NCBI GenBank assembly: GCA_029339195.1
Contig: JAPTJF010000393.1
Location: 1 to 60,646 of the forward strand
Reading direction: 5' to 3'
DNA: 60,646 nt
From: Micractinium sp. NFX-FRZ
Taxonomy: Eukaryota; Chlorophyta; Trebouxiophyceae; Chlorellales; Chlorellaceae
Position numbers and translations under genes: made by a program
In this document: positions 46,801 to 57,702 of the stretch, in pieces
Layout: every line of letters begins with the position of its first letter
How positions within the stretch are numbered: the first letter of the stretch is position 1
The notes under the pieces: model-generated
Database searches by the model: none
What the model saw: the letters and a program-made list of their open reading frames with translations, nothing else
What the model was told of the DNA's origin: nothing

Positions 46801-46922
46801 CTGCTAGCCTGCCAGTGGGCTGCTTGCTGCTGCCGCCGCTGCTGCCGCCGCTGCCGCCACTGCACGGCTGGCCACCGGGCAGGGGCGCAGCACGCAGTGT
46901 CCATTGCATATGCTGCCGCCAT
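43875..46922 (-). CDS. DUF6816-type plastid (thylakoid) protein
   Basis: Eight exons: 46922-46508, 46219-46134, 45821-45756, 45422-45380, 45093-44981, 44675-44565, 44355-44260, 44015-43875; 356 residues. The N-terminal ~120 residues are Arg/Ser/Ala-rich and end in LPRRTLLFGVAAAAAAGTAA followed by PAPASASA. That is a twin-arginine (RR) motif, a hydrophobic stretch and an A-x-A site, as in Tat-dependent thylakoid lumen proteins. The mature part has family-like blocks: FLGVWDVESVLASVETPLGP, VVPDRSFNT, RIDWSPDNPNLLEFGLPGG, RLSTSEYFQQLIESP, CFTKYHWR and VVVYTYRMAFRR. I recall these from plant proteins annotated DUF6816; their molecular role is not established. Lumen location is inferred from the RR signal. 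Structure is well supported by phase. Confidence 0.85.
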
Positions 46923-48117
46923 GCCCGGTTCGCTATTTTAAATCGCAAAGCCGCGGGCTTTGTGGACAGTCGACGGGTTTGAGGGTTTGGAGTCGGGGGG
47001 ACGCCACAGCAGCAGCCGCTTCCATCAAGCACTCGAGTTTTGTGCCAAAGATCCACGTAGGGCTATGCAGGAGCTGCACGCAACAGATGCATGCACAGCG
47101 TTGTGGCACGCCAGGCTGGCGCCGCCACTCCTCACCGCCGCCGCCGTTTGACACACTGCCATGATGCCAGCCTTTCCTTCAGGGGACGTCGTGTAAGGGA
47201 TGCTAGTGCATCCGGTGGAATGCACTTGATTTTTGCGCTGTTTGCAGCTGCCAGGAAGGCACGCCTCTACTGGTCCCACCAGGAGGCCAGCGGGCGTGCG
47301 GCGTGCGCCGAGCAGAGCGTGGCGGCACGGAGTAGGCTAGCTGTGATCCCATATCACTCGTAGAGCATGCCTTCATACTCTACAGCTGTCAGAACCTGTT
47401 TGGCAGGCAGGTAGACAAACATGCGGGGAGGCGGGCAGGCTGCTCGGCTGGCAAGCTCTGCGGCAAGCAGGTGTGTTGGTCACAGGCATCTGCCATTGTC
47501 CCTCAAAAAGCAAGCTGCACCTGCAGGTGGGCGGCCTTGCGCCGGTTCACACTTCTGGTTGCTAGGCTGTCTGCTAGGCCCCCAACCACAGGCACTTGTG
47601 CAGACAGCAATCACGGCGTTTTGGGGGGCTTGCTGCTGCTGCTGTTGTTGATAAGCTGTTTCAATCAAACTTTCTACTTCTTTTCAGTGGGCAGAGAAAG
47701 GAAAGGCAGTGACATCACCAGCTACATGAAACCGAAGGCGCCAGCAGGGCGCGGGCCGAACAAAAGAGGAGGGGGCGCGGACGCGTAAGACGCGCTGGCT
47801 GCCCAGAGCAGTGCTGCTGAATAAAATACAAGTGAGCGAGTGTGAGGGCCTCGGCTAGGGGAGGCAGGGAGTCAGAAGGCGGGGGGCCCGCAGCCCGCAG
47901 GGGCGCAGAGAGCGAAAAAAGGACAGGGGTTGAGGAATCAAAGAAGGCGGCGCTAGGTGGGGATGCTATGCAGCGCCGGAAATGGGGCGGTGAGCAGAAA
48001 AATGGGACCAGGCGCACAGCGGGGGGGGGACAGCGGGCAGCCAGGCTCGCTCCCACCACGTGCGGGAGGTGAGCAGTGTGTGCGCTGCTGGCCACCCCCG
48101 CCAGGTTCCCCGGCTCC
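46923..48117. other. Intergenic region upstream of DUF6816 gene
   Basis: About 1.2 kb between the DUF6816 start and the ABCF5 stop (both minus). No convincing coding frame. It must contain the DUF6816 promoter and the ABCF5 3' UTR. I did not find a TGTAA for ABCF5. Confidence 0.4.
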
Positions 48118-50416
48118 TCACTTCCACCGCTTTGTGTTCTTGGTGGCCGCCTTGGCGCCCGCGGGTGCCTGGTTGAACGTCTTGGCCTTGTCCTTCTTCT
48201 CCTTGGCCTTCTCAGCCTTGCTCATCTTGCTCTTGGCCTGCGGACAGGGGTAAGTAGCAGCGCTGGTTCAGGCGCCAGCGCAGTGCAGCCTCCAGCAGCA
48301 AGTGTCGGGCCTGCTGCTGCTCCCCCACTGCGGGCGCCCCACAGCCGCTACAGCAAAGTCGGTAAGCAGGCGGGCGGCGATTGGTAGGGCGGGCAGCCCC
48401 GGAGCCCCAAACCACCTTTCCTGCTGTTGACGGCAACGTGCCTCCGCACTGCGCCTTTGGCCCCACACGTGCTCGCCACCCCCGCCAGCCTCCTGTGCAC
48501 CCTCTTGATGGCCCACTTCTCAACATCCCTTTCCATGCGCCCACATGCAGGCCACCCGCAGCCCCCTGGGACAGGGCACTAAACCCCAGCATTACCCCCC
48601 ACCCCACCTTGATGGTCGACTTCTCAATCTCCTTGGCCTTCTCCTCCTTCTCAGCCATCTTCCCAGCCTCCTCCTCGTTCTGCTCCAGGAACAGCTGCAG
48701 GGGTGTGGAGGGGGGGCGGAGTGTCCAGGGGTTCAGGGTCAGCGGCAGTGTTGTTTGGGGGAGGGGCCCTGCTGGTCCTGCTACAGCCGCAGTAAGGCAC
48801 CCGGGGAAAGCAGGTGTGTGTGGGGAGAGGGGAAGAGCGGGGGCAGCTGGCGGGCAGATAGTGCGCGCAGGCACAGCTGCGCGGCCGGGAGAACCAGGCC
48901 ACCAGTCTGTTGGCAGCACCTGTAGCCTCACCTCAAATCCCCTTGGTGGCCCACCACCTTACCGTCCCCCCCTCTCTTCATACACACACACATGCGAGGA
49001 GGCAGCACAGCAGCATGCCATGCGCCCCCCACCCCCCCCACCTCGTAGTCCCCCTGGTAGTCCACCAGCTTGCCGTCCTGCACCGTCACGATGCGCGTGG
49101 CGATGCGGCGCAGGAAGTAGCGGTCGTGGGACACGGCAATCACGGAGCCTGCGGGTTGTGTAGGGGTGGGGCAGAGGTGCGGGCAGGTAAGGTGGGGAAC
49201 GGGGGCAGGCAGCAAAGCAGTGGGGCAGGGCAGATCAGGGGTGGCAAGACTGCCTTGCTGCCACCCTCTCAGACTTCTTGCCAGCCGCCACGTGCCCTTG
49301 CTGTTGATGCCTCAGCCGCGCCCGCCCTCCACACATCAGTCGCACCCCAGGCTCCCCCACCCCACCCCCACCCCCTGGCTGCCCCTCACCCTCGAAGCAC
49401 CGCACCGCCTCCTCCAGCGTCTCCTTGGAGGGGATGTCCAAATGGTTGGTCGGCTCATCCAGCACCAGCAGAGTGCCCTGCGGCATCCAGGTGGCGGGTG
49501 GGGCAGGTGGGCGGGTGCGGCGGCGGTGAGGCGGGGCAGCGCGGAGCACCCTACTGTGCCACGCTTGGCAGCACACCTGACAATGGTCTAGGGGCAGCGC
49601 AGCCGCTCAGCCAGCCAAGGCCCCGCCTGGCCAACCCTCCTGCCGTGGCTCTCGTCACACCACACCGCCCTCTCCTCCAGAACCAAAAGGTAGATGAGCA
49701 ACGCAGCCGACCCAGCTGACGAGGCAGCCGCCCCCCACCTGGGTGAGCATGAACTTGGCCAGCGCCAGGCGGGCCTTCTCCCCGCCACTCAGCCACTCAA
49801 CCTGCAGCAGCGCGGAGGGCCACGGAGCGTGGCAGGCAAGCGTTGGCAGGGGAGTGGGCAGCAGAGGGTTGCGGGGGACCACTCTCCAGCGCCGTCCCCC
49901 CAGCTGCCCCGCCCACACTCGCACCCCGCCCACTGTGTGTTGGCAGGCTTCCCGCCCAGCATCCCACCCCGCCCCCCTCCTGCCCGTCCGTCCACCTGCC
50001 CACTCTTGACCAGCCACACACCCACGCCCTCCCTCCTTGCCCTCCTGGCCCCCGCCGCCCCGCCCACCTTCTTCTCCATGCCGCTCCCGCTGAACAGCAT
50101 CTTCCCCAGCAGCCCCTTGATCTCGTTCAGCTTGGCGTCGGGTGCGGCCCTGCGGGATGGGTGAGGTCAGGACACCAGGGTTTGTTGTTGTTAGTTGTGC
50201 ATCAAGAAAGCAGGGGTCGCGTTCAGCTTGCAGGAAGGTGCACAGGCAGGGAGGCAGGGTTCGATATATGGGGGCACAGCACCAGAGGAAATGTGGGCGC
50301 CAAGGGGCAGCTGGCCGCCACCTTGGCCGCAGAAACCGCCGATGGCGCCATTGCCGCCATCACCACTGTCCCGTTGCCGCCCTGCCACGGAAAGCAGCAC
50401 CCTGCCCCGTCGCCCC

Positions 50417-50447
<31 letters not shown>

Positions 50448-53400
50448 CCTGACGAGCGTCTCCAGCACCGTGACATTCAGGTCCAGCGCCTCGGCCTGGT
50501 TCTGCTCAAAGTAGTTGGGGGTCACGCCGTAGCGGCCCATCTCAACTGCGGGACAGGCAGGGAGGCGGCAGCGCAGGCGGGCGGGGTGGGCAGGCGGGCC
50601 GGAGGGCGGGCGGGCAGCGCCACAGCCTGATGAGGCAGGCAGAGGCGGGGCTGCCAGGCGGGCAGCTGCCGGGGGTGACGCCTGGACACGAGGGAGTCGG
50701 TGGGAGCAGGGGCAAGTGCGGCAGGCCAGGTGGGCCCACCTGTTCCCTCCTGCGGCTGCTCCCGCTCCATCAGCAGCCGCAGCAGCGTGCTCTTGCCGGC
50801 ACCTGCAGCGGGGGAGTGCAGAGGCGGGGCGAGCGTCAGAGGGAGGCAGCCATGGGGGGTCTGGGGCAGGCGGCCTCATACACCTACACTTCCACACCCA
50901 CCACCGTCGGGCCTCATGACTTCCACCCACTCCATCTTTTCAGATGCAAGGCCTGCCCCAGTACAGCCTGCCACCGCCACCGCCTGCCCACCCTCTGCCC
51001 ATCCTGTCCCGCACACACCCCGCTCACCGTTGGGCCCAATGATGGCCACCCGCTCGCCCTTCTCGATCGTCAGGTCAGCGTCCTTGAAGAGCTGCCGTCC
51101 GTTGTACCCGTGGGTCAGCCCCTCGATGCGCACCGCCACCTGGCCCATCTGGTCCACGGGGGGGAAGAAGAAGGCGCTGCACGGGGGGAGGGAGGGAGGG
51201 AGGGAGGGAGGGAGGGAGGGAGGAGGGGAGCAAAGCAGGGGGAAGAGGGGTGTGAGGGGCCAGCATGGGAGGGGACAGGACGGGGGCGCGGCAGGGAGGG
51301 TGCAGGGTGGGCATCCCACTCAGCGCCTGTGCCACATGACCGCCAGCGCGAACGTCTCACCCGTCACCCTGCCCCAATAAACACACCCCCAACAGTCACT
51401 CTCCACCCCACCCGCCGCCACCTGTCCCCCGCCTCCCCCCCCTCACCGCTTCTTGGGCACAAACGGCTTCTCCACATACGTCCCGTCCTCCTTCAGCTTC
51501 TCCAGCGCCTTCTCAGCGGTGCTGGCACGCCCGCTCCTGGCGCCCGCAGACAGCCGCCGCACCATCTCCTCCTGCACTTGCGCAAGTGGAGAAGGGGGCA
51601 CATGAGGAGGCGACGAGGGGTGCGGGGTGTACACGGGTGGGGAGGGGGTGAGCGCCCGCTGCAAACTGTGGCAGGGCGGGGGGCACAGCCGGGCCCACCC
51701 TTGCCCACCGCCACCCTCTTGCCTCTCATCCTTCCCAGCATCGCCCGTCCGCTCAAGTCCCACCCCCACCGCCCCTGGCCCAGCCCCGCACCACACGCAC
51801 CTGCCGCCCAATCTCCTTCTGCTGCTTCTCCCAGGCCACCCACTGCTGCGCCTCCCGCTCCTCCTTCTGCTTCACATACTCGGTGTAGTTGCCTGGAGCC
51901 AGGGGGTGGGGGTTGGACTCAGGTTGGGAGCACGGTTTAATATTGATACCATCCAGCAGGGTGCTGCCTGATTCACATACCATGTGGTTACCGGGGCACA
52001 GGGAGAGGGGCTGCAGCGGTGGTGCGTGGACTGTGCGGCTCACAGTCAGCGTCCCAGCTTGTGCGCCCGCTGATCCCACAGAAATGATCCCTTAAACAAG
52101 TGGCAGGGTTGTCCAAACTCGGGCCCCTGCTAGCAACCCGTGGGTGCCTGCCCTCCCCCCGCACCCCCCCGCACCCCCGCACGCCCCTGCACCGCCCCCC
52201 GCTCACCCTTGTAGGTGGCCGCCACCCCCCGCTCCGTCTCCACAATCTTGGTGCACAGCTGGTCCAGGAACTCTCGGTCGTGGGAGACGATGACCATGGG
52301 GATCTCCTGCTTCTTCAGGTAGCCTGCGGGGGGCGGTGATGCATGTGCAGCGGTGCAGGGAAGCGGGGTGAGGGGCGAGCAGGAGCGCGGGCAGCAGCGT
52401 AAGGGTGGGCAGGCACAACGCATTGGGCTGCCCTCACCCTCCGCTAACTCACCTACCATTTGCCCCTGCCCCAGTGCAGCCAGCAGCCCCTCAGCAGCCC
52501 ACCATCCAGCCACTTGGTCGCGTCAAGGCCCAAGAGTTGGTGCCCCCCTCCACACGCAAGGCAATACAATGCACACAGATTGAGTGTGCATCCCAACGTG
52601 GCCCCCACTCACCCTCCAGCCACTCGATGGCATCCAGGTCCAAGTGGTTGGTGGGCTCATCCAGCAGGAGCAGGTCGGGGTCCTGCCAGGAGGGATGAGT
52701 GAGGAGGGGGAGGGAGGAGGTCAGAAAGGTACGTGTGTGGTGGGGGGCTGCTTGCAGATGGGGAGCATGAGCAGTGTGGGCGGCCGGGGAAGTCCTGCTG
52801 CAACCTAGCGGTGCAAGCTCCTGCCTCTACTGCGCACACACACACACACACACCCCTGCCCTGCTGAGACTGCAACCCTCACGCCACCAGACTCCAACCC
52901 TCATGCCTCATGACCCCACCTTGAGCAGGATCTTGCCCAGGCACATGCGCATCTGCCAGCCCCCGCTGTAGGAGGCCACCAGCCGGTCATTGTCCTCGGG
53001 GCTGAAGCCCAGCTCGGGCATCATCTGCGGGGTGGAGGGGTGGAGCGGGGGGGCATGTCCAGTTGGATTGCAGATGCGGGCTGCCTGGCTGCAGCAGCAG
53101 CAGTCGCTGTCCTCGCGGCAAGAGCCCCAGCTCAGGCAGTCATGCGTCTGGCCAGCCTTCTTGTCGACCAGCGCTCTGCGCACCCAATCTCGCACCCTTC
53201 CCTCCTCACCACACCACGGCACGCCTTTATCGAGAGTCTTTCTTCCCAGCACACCTGGTCGATCTTCTTGTCAATGAGTGCCACGTCCAGGTCTTGGCTC
53301 TGGTTGTTCAGCACCTGCAGCTCGTCCAGAATCTGTGGGAGGGAGGGCAGGGAGGGAGGGAGGTTGTGGCATGGGTGGGCAGGGCAGAGGGGGGGCGTAC

Positions 53401-55907
53401 GGCAGGATGCGTGGGCACCTGCTTTGCGCCACCATGGCCGGTAGTCAATGGCCCTGCCCACCATGCTCGCCATCCTGAGCGCCCAGAGCGCCTGCTTCGC
53501 CAGCACCAAAGGCGGCATCTGCAACCCGCCTGCTCCCCCACCCCCGTCCCTCTGTGTCCTGCCCTCTTAAACCTTCCAGCCATCACACCGCGCTGCCTCA
53601 CTGCCTGCTCGGTCCACTGCCCGACCCGCCACGTCTGCCGCGCCTGCACGCTGTCCCCCGACAACCAGCCGCCCCCTCCCTCTCACCTTTGACATCTTGT
53701 CCATGTCCTCCCCCACCTCCTCCAGCTCCTTCTGCAGCTCCTCCTGGCGGGCCATGTTCTGCAGGGGGGTCAAGAGTGAAACAAAAATTGGGGCAGGCGG
53801 GCAGGAGGCAGCTTGTAGACGCAGGAAGTTACGAGGAGGAATGGAGCGCAGCAGGCGGAGGCAGGGCGACCGCAGGCAGGGCAGGGCACAGAGGGCAGCC
53901 GAGTGCCGCTGCTCCGCTGCTGATCCACCTGCACTCTGCTCGCACCACAGCGCCTGCTCAGCAAGCCCCTGCCGCACTCTAGAGCAAAGCTGCCATGCCC
54001 TGCTGCCTGCCTCCCCGCTGGCCTTGCCCACCATTCGGCCCCCCTCCCCTCCCGCCCCCCCACCTTGACATGGTCCCCGAATGCCGACACAAACTCCTCA
54101 CGCAGGGTGCGGGTGGGCTCCACATCAAACTCCTGCATGGGGGGGGAAGTCGGCGGGTGTGTTGCTGGCATTGTGGTGTGCACACAGGCTGGAACACAGG
54201 AGGGCGGCTCAGCCCCACAGCACACTCCTGCTGCCCTGCATCCCTTGCCGCGCGAGGCACGCCGCTTGCATGGCCTTCCTTTCGCTGCTCCCCCTGGCCG
54301 GCTGGCCAGACAGCTGATGCCCCAAGCACGGTTGCTTCCCAACAGGGACGTATGCAGCCTTCACCACGTGTTTGCTGGTTCTATTCCTCCCGCCCCCCTC
54401 TCTCCACCACCCTGCCGCCCCCCTCCCCACCTGCGTGAGGTACGCAATCCTCATGTTCTCCTTGGACTTGATCACCTCCCCGCTGTCGGGTGTCAGGGCA
54501 CCAATGATGATCTGGGGGGAGGGAGGAGAGGCGGTTCAGGGGGAAACAGGCAGGCAGGGGAGCATGGGTTAGGTGCAAATAGGGGACAAGGGGGCAACAA
54601 ATGGCGGGTTGTAGGCAGCGGAGCATGGCGCAGGAGCGCTGCCGGCCACCCCACACCGCATCCCTGAAGCTTCAAAGCCGCTGCAAGCGCATGGTGGCGC
54701 CACCACCCGCCTTGCAGCGCCCCCGGAATATTTACCAAGCCACCAGCCCAACCTGGCTCGCCCCGCCCCCGCCCGCCCGCGCACCTGCAGCTGCGTCGTC
54801 TTGCCGGCCCCGTTGACGCCCACCAGCCCCGCGCGCTCCCCCTTCTTCACATCCCAGCTGATGTCCTTCAGCACCTGCTGGTTCTTGAACCCGATGGCCA
54901 CCTGCACACGCACGGTTGGTTGGGGGCGCAAGAAGTGCTTGCTAGTTGGCAGCTTGAGTGGGTGCCTTTCAGCACCTGCTGGCTCCCCGACCTTGCTGGC
55001 CGCCACAGCAGTGGGTGGTTTGTTCACGGAGTCTACTCTTGAGCGCTGTGCTTCAGAACTGCTCAAGCAGAACTGATCGCCCCCTGATGGACCGACAGAT
55101 ATGGCCAGCGGGCATGGAGAGCAGCGGCAGCAGCAGGCAAGATGATGGCATGCCGGGGCAGTGCATGCAAGGGCGCCGCACAAGGGAGCGCCGCCGCGCC
55201 GAGCCAGCACCCGTGGCCTACTCCTTGCGCTTTGACGCCCACGATGCTGTGTTGAGTGCAACAGAGACATTGGCAGCCCCTGAAGGTCCCAGCAGTGCCA
55301 GACACCATGCGGTAAAACGAACGGCCAGCCCCGGCCACAGGCACGCGGGTCACCCAACATCCAGAACATCCTGGCGCCACCCAGGGCGTGCCACCTCCAT
55401 CACCACCCTGCTCACATTCTCCAGCTTGATGCCGCTGCCGATGCCAGAGGATCCCGACTTGGACTTGCCCCCAGGCTCATCCATTGACCGGGTGGCGGCG
55501 GGCGCAGTGGGTGCCGCCGCACGCGCCAGCACGCGGCAGCACCGCTCGCGCCGCGGGTGCGGCGCGGCCGCATGCTGCTGGTGGCGCAGAAGCTGCTGGT
55601 GGGATGGCTGCAACCTGCAGGGATGTATCCAGTGGGTGGTGGCAGCTGATGATGCAACGCAATGTAGCATGCCGGCATGCAGGGTCAGCCAGGCCCCAGC
55701 CTTGCAGAGCAAGCCAGTCGCCGTGGGTGGCGGCAGCGGCAGCAGGCGCCAGCGCCCCAGCAGCCAGTCACCCCACGGCCGCCCGTCGCCGGCTGGAGAG
55801 CCCCACCTGAGGGCCTGAGAGGAACCCAGCGCCGCGGTGGCAGGCTGGGGCGCAGCCCTCCTCGCCGCGACGGCGTGGAGGTGTGCTGCGGCTTGGGTTA
55901 GCGCCAT
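48118..55907 (-). CDS. ABCF5: ABC-F ATPase, plastid ABCF5-like
   Basis: Twenty-one exons, 693 residues: 55907-55807, 55614-55416, 54901-54785, 54511-54431, 54132-54064, 53758-53687, 53332-53255, 53024-52920, 52682-52613, 52323-52207, 51892-51801, 51571-51447, 51176-51028, 50802-50740, 50545-50449, 50149-50068, 49801-49739, 49477-49390, 49148-49042, 48694-48608, 48237-48118. Two ABC domains: Walker A GVNGAGKTT and GPNGAGKST; signatures YSGGWQMRM and LSGGEKARL; Walker B LLLLDEPTNHLD and LLVLDEPTNHLD. The linker (ARSGRASTAEKALEKL) and the tail (KSKMSKAEKAKEKKD, ending KRWK) match plant ABCF5. The first ~90 residues are Ala/Arg/His-rich and suit a plastid transit peptide. ABC-F proteins have no membrane domain; they act on ribosomes in translation and its rescue (family knowledge). 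Target organelle is inferred. All phases agree. Confidence 0.95.
50410..50446. repeat. Poly-C/poly-G tract at a splice donor
   Basis: A run of more than 30 C lies immediately inside the donor of ABCF5 exon 15, so the pre-mRNA intron begins GTGGGGGG and stays G-only for about 35 nt. Confidence 0.9.
51184..51232. repeat. (GGGA)n microsatellite
   Basis: About ten GGGA units lie in the intron upstream of ABCF5 exon 13. On the transcribed sense they read as a CCCT pyrimidine tract near the acceptor. Confidence 0.85.
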
Positions 55908-56251
55908 GCTTGTATGATTTGTCAAGCCTTCACGTGTCCAATATAACGGCCAACAATGCTCAGAAACGTTCCCGAGGCGAAGCGGTGGTGCTGCACAAGC
56001 TTGCGGCGGCGCGTCCTCGTGCGGTGGCGCGGCGCGGTTGTAGACCCCTCAGACACCTCACAGATCGTGGCAGTGCGTCGTGGAGGGCCGCCCGAGGCCA
56101 GCACCTATCTCGGATGGGCTGCTGTGTACCGCGCCTGAAGTACAGGCCGCCTTTGTGTATCGAAAAGTGCCTTTGGCGACCCTAAGGGAGGTCATTCTGA
56201 CTTCCTTTGCATCTCGAAGTTTAACTTTGTTGTTGGCGGGCGGTCTGCAGC
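55908..56251. promoter_or_regulatory. Shared divergent promoter, ABCF5 / secreted 8-Cys gene
   Basis: 344 bp between start codons; A/T-richer than flanking exons. No named element recognised. Confidence 0.5.
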
Positions 56252-57322
56252 ATGCCCAGGCGTCCAAGAGCGCTCCTGTCGGCAACTGTGCTCCTGGTTT
56301 GGTTTATAGCCTCGTCAGCGGCAGGTGGGTGCATATGGAGGCGATGGAGGAGCCTGCACATGCGTCCGAGCAGGTTGAGGTTGGTGTCGGCTGCTCCCGC
56401 CGCTGCCTCCGCCGCCGCCAGTGCCTTCTGCCCACCTTCCACTGGATACCAACCGTGCCAGCCGCCAACTGTTCATGGACAGGCAGCCCTTGTTCCCCGC
56501 ACTTGGCTGCAGGTGCAGGATGTAGTGGGCAGCGCGGGAGGCGGCTCCTGTGCCTGCCAGTGCCGCTAGGCAGACGCCGCCTGCAGCAAGCGCCGGCGGC
56601 GGCGGCTCCTGCCCCGGGGGGCGACACTGCGGGGCTGCTCCAGGCGCTACAGGGCATTCAAGGAGACCTGCCAGCTAGCGGGGCGCCTCCAGGGCCAGGG
56701 GCGGCACCCCCCGCCCCTGCGGCCCCACCACAAGATGGGGGCAGCAGCCCGCCTGCCCCAGGCGCCGCCGGACCGGGCCCCTGCACCGACCCCACGCTGC
56801 TCACCCAAACAATGACCACCTTTTGCAAAATCTCCTCCCTGGAGGCGCTGGCGTCGATTGAACAGGCAGCTGTGCAGGCCTGCTGCCGCCTTACCAGCGC
56901 AACTCTGCAGCGCGGCTGCTGGGACGCCTGCACCCCGCCTGCCGCCGTGTCGCCCGAGGTGCTGGTGAGCGCCGGGCTGGGTGGCTGGCACAGTGCGGGC
57001 CAACTGCTGGCTTTCCCTGTGGGGCGCGTCATAGCAAAGCACGCCCACCTGCATCCGGTGTGAGGCACATCATAGTACAGCACATCTACCTGCATCCGTT
57101 GCTGTGCCCGAGTGCCACATGCGCCTGCTGCCCACTGCAAGAGGCGCTGGCTGACCCTGCGCATTATGTGTTGCCACACACCCCTCATCTCCTCCCGCCC
57201 AGGGTGTGCTCAAGCTGTGGCGCAACATCTGCCTTGTCAGCGCCAGCGTGACGTGTGAGGAGCAGCCGGCAGCGGCAGGCGGCCCGCCCCCGGGCACTCC
57301 ACCCACCCCACCCGGCGGCTAA
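56252..57322 (+). CDS. Secreted Pro/Ala-rich protein with an 8-cysteine domain
   Basis: A phase-consistent three-exon model: 56252-56324, 56513-56964, 57203-57322; 214 residues. Residues 1-24 (MPRRPRALLSATVLLVWFIA and after) form a signal peptide with a basic start. An Arg-rich and Pro/Ala/Gly-rich linker follows. The C-terminal ~85 residues hold eight cysteines in the order C-x13-C-x18-CC-x10-C-x3-C-x20-C-x7-C, including TMTTFCKISSLEAL, VQACCRLTSAT and CWDACTPPA. The order C..C..CC..C.C..C..C recalls plant lipid-transfer/prolamin domains, but the middle pair is CxxxC rather than CxC. The tail is Gly/Pro-rich. Function unknown; perhaps a wall or apoplast protein. An extra exon could lie in 56325-56512, where one frame encodes another Cys-containing stretch (CPPSTGYQPCQPP). 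Confidence 0.6.
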
Positions 57323-57470
57323 GGCACGCGAACTGACGGCACTCAAGTGCCACATTCCTTACGGACGGCAACCCCAAACAGACAGCAGCATTGCAGCAGC
57401 CACAACCTGTGCATGGCATCAAAGCAGCATCAGTCGACAATTCACCGTGCTTGCGGGCACTGTGACCCCC

Positions 57471-57538
57471 TTACAGCCGTAGCAAAGCACCCTTTGTGTG
57501 GCAGTTAATGACCTTTGTTAACAGCATAAGAAATTACA
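57471..57538 (-). terminator. Poly(A) signals for the ZNHIT3-like gene
   Basis: TTACA at 57534-57538 and 57471-57475 (TGTAA on the minus strand) lie 165 and 228 nt past the stop at 57703. The stretch around them is unusually A/T-rich for this window. Confidence 0.5.
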
Positions 57539-57702
57539 ATAACTCAGGAGAAGCACCCTCAGTGGCAACATGCGCCCATCTCTAGGATGCAGGGCAACAC
57601 TGTGCGCGGGCAACAGCTACCGGAGCAGGAGGGTTCCTTGCGTGCATGGAGCAGCGGAACAGGCAGCCTTGCGGCAGGGAGGCTGTCTTGAGTAGGGTGC
57701 CG

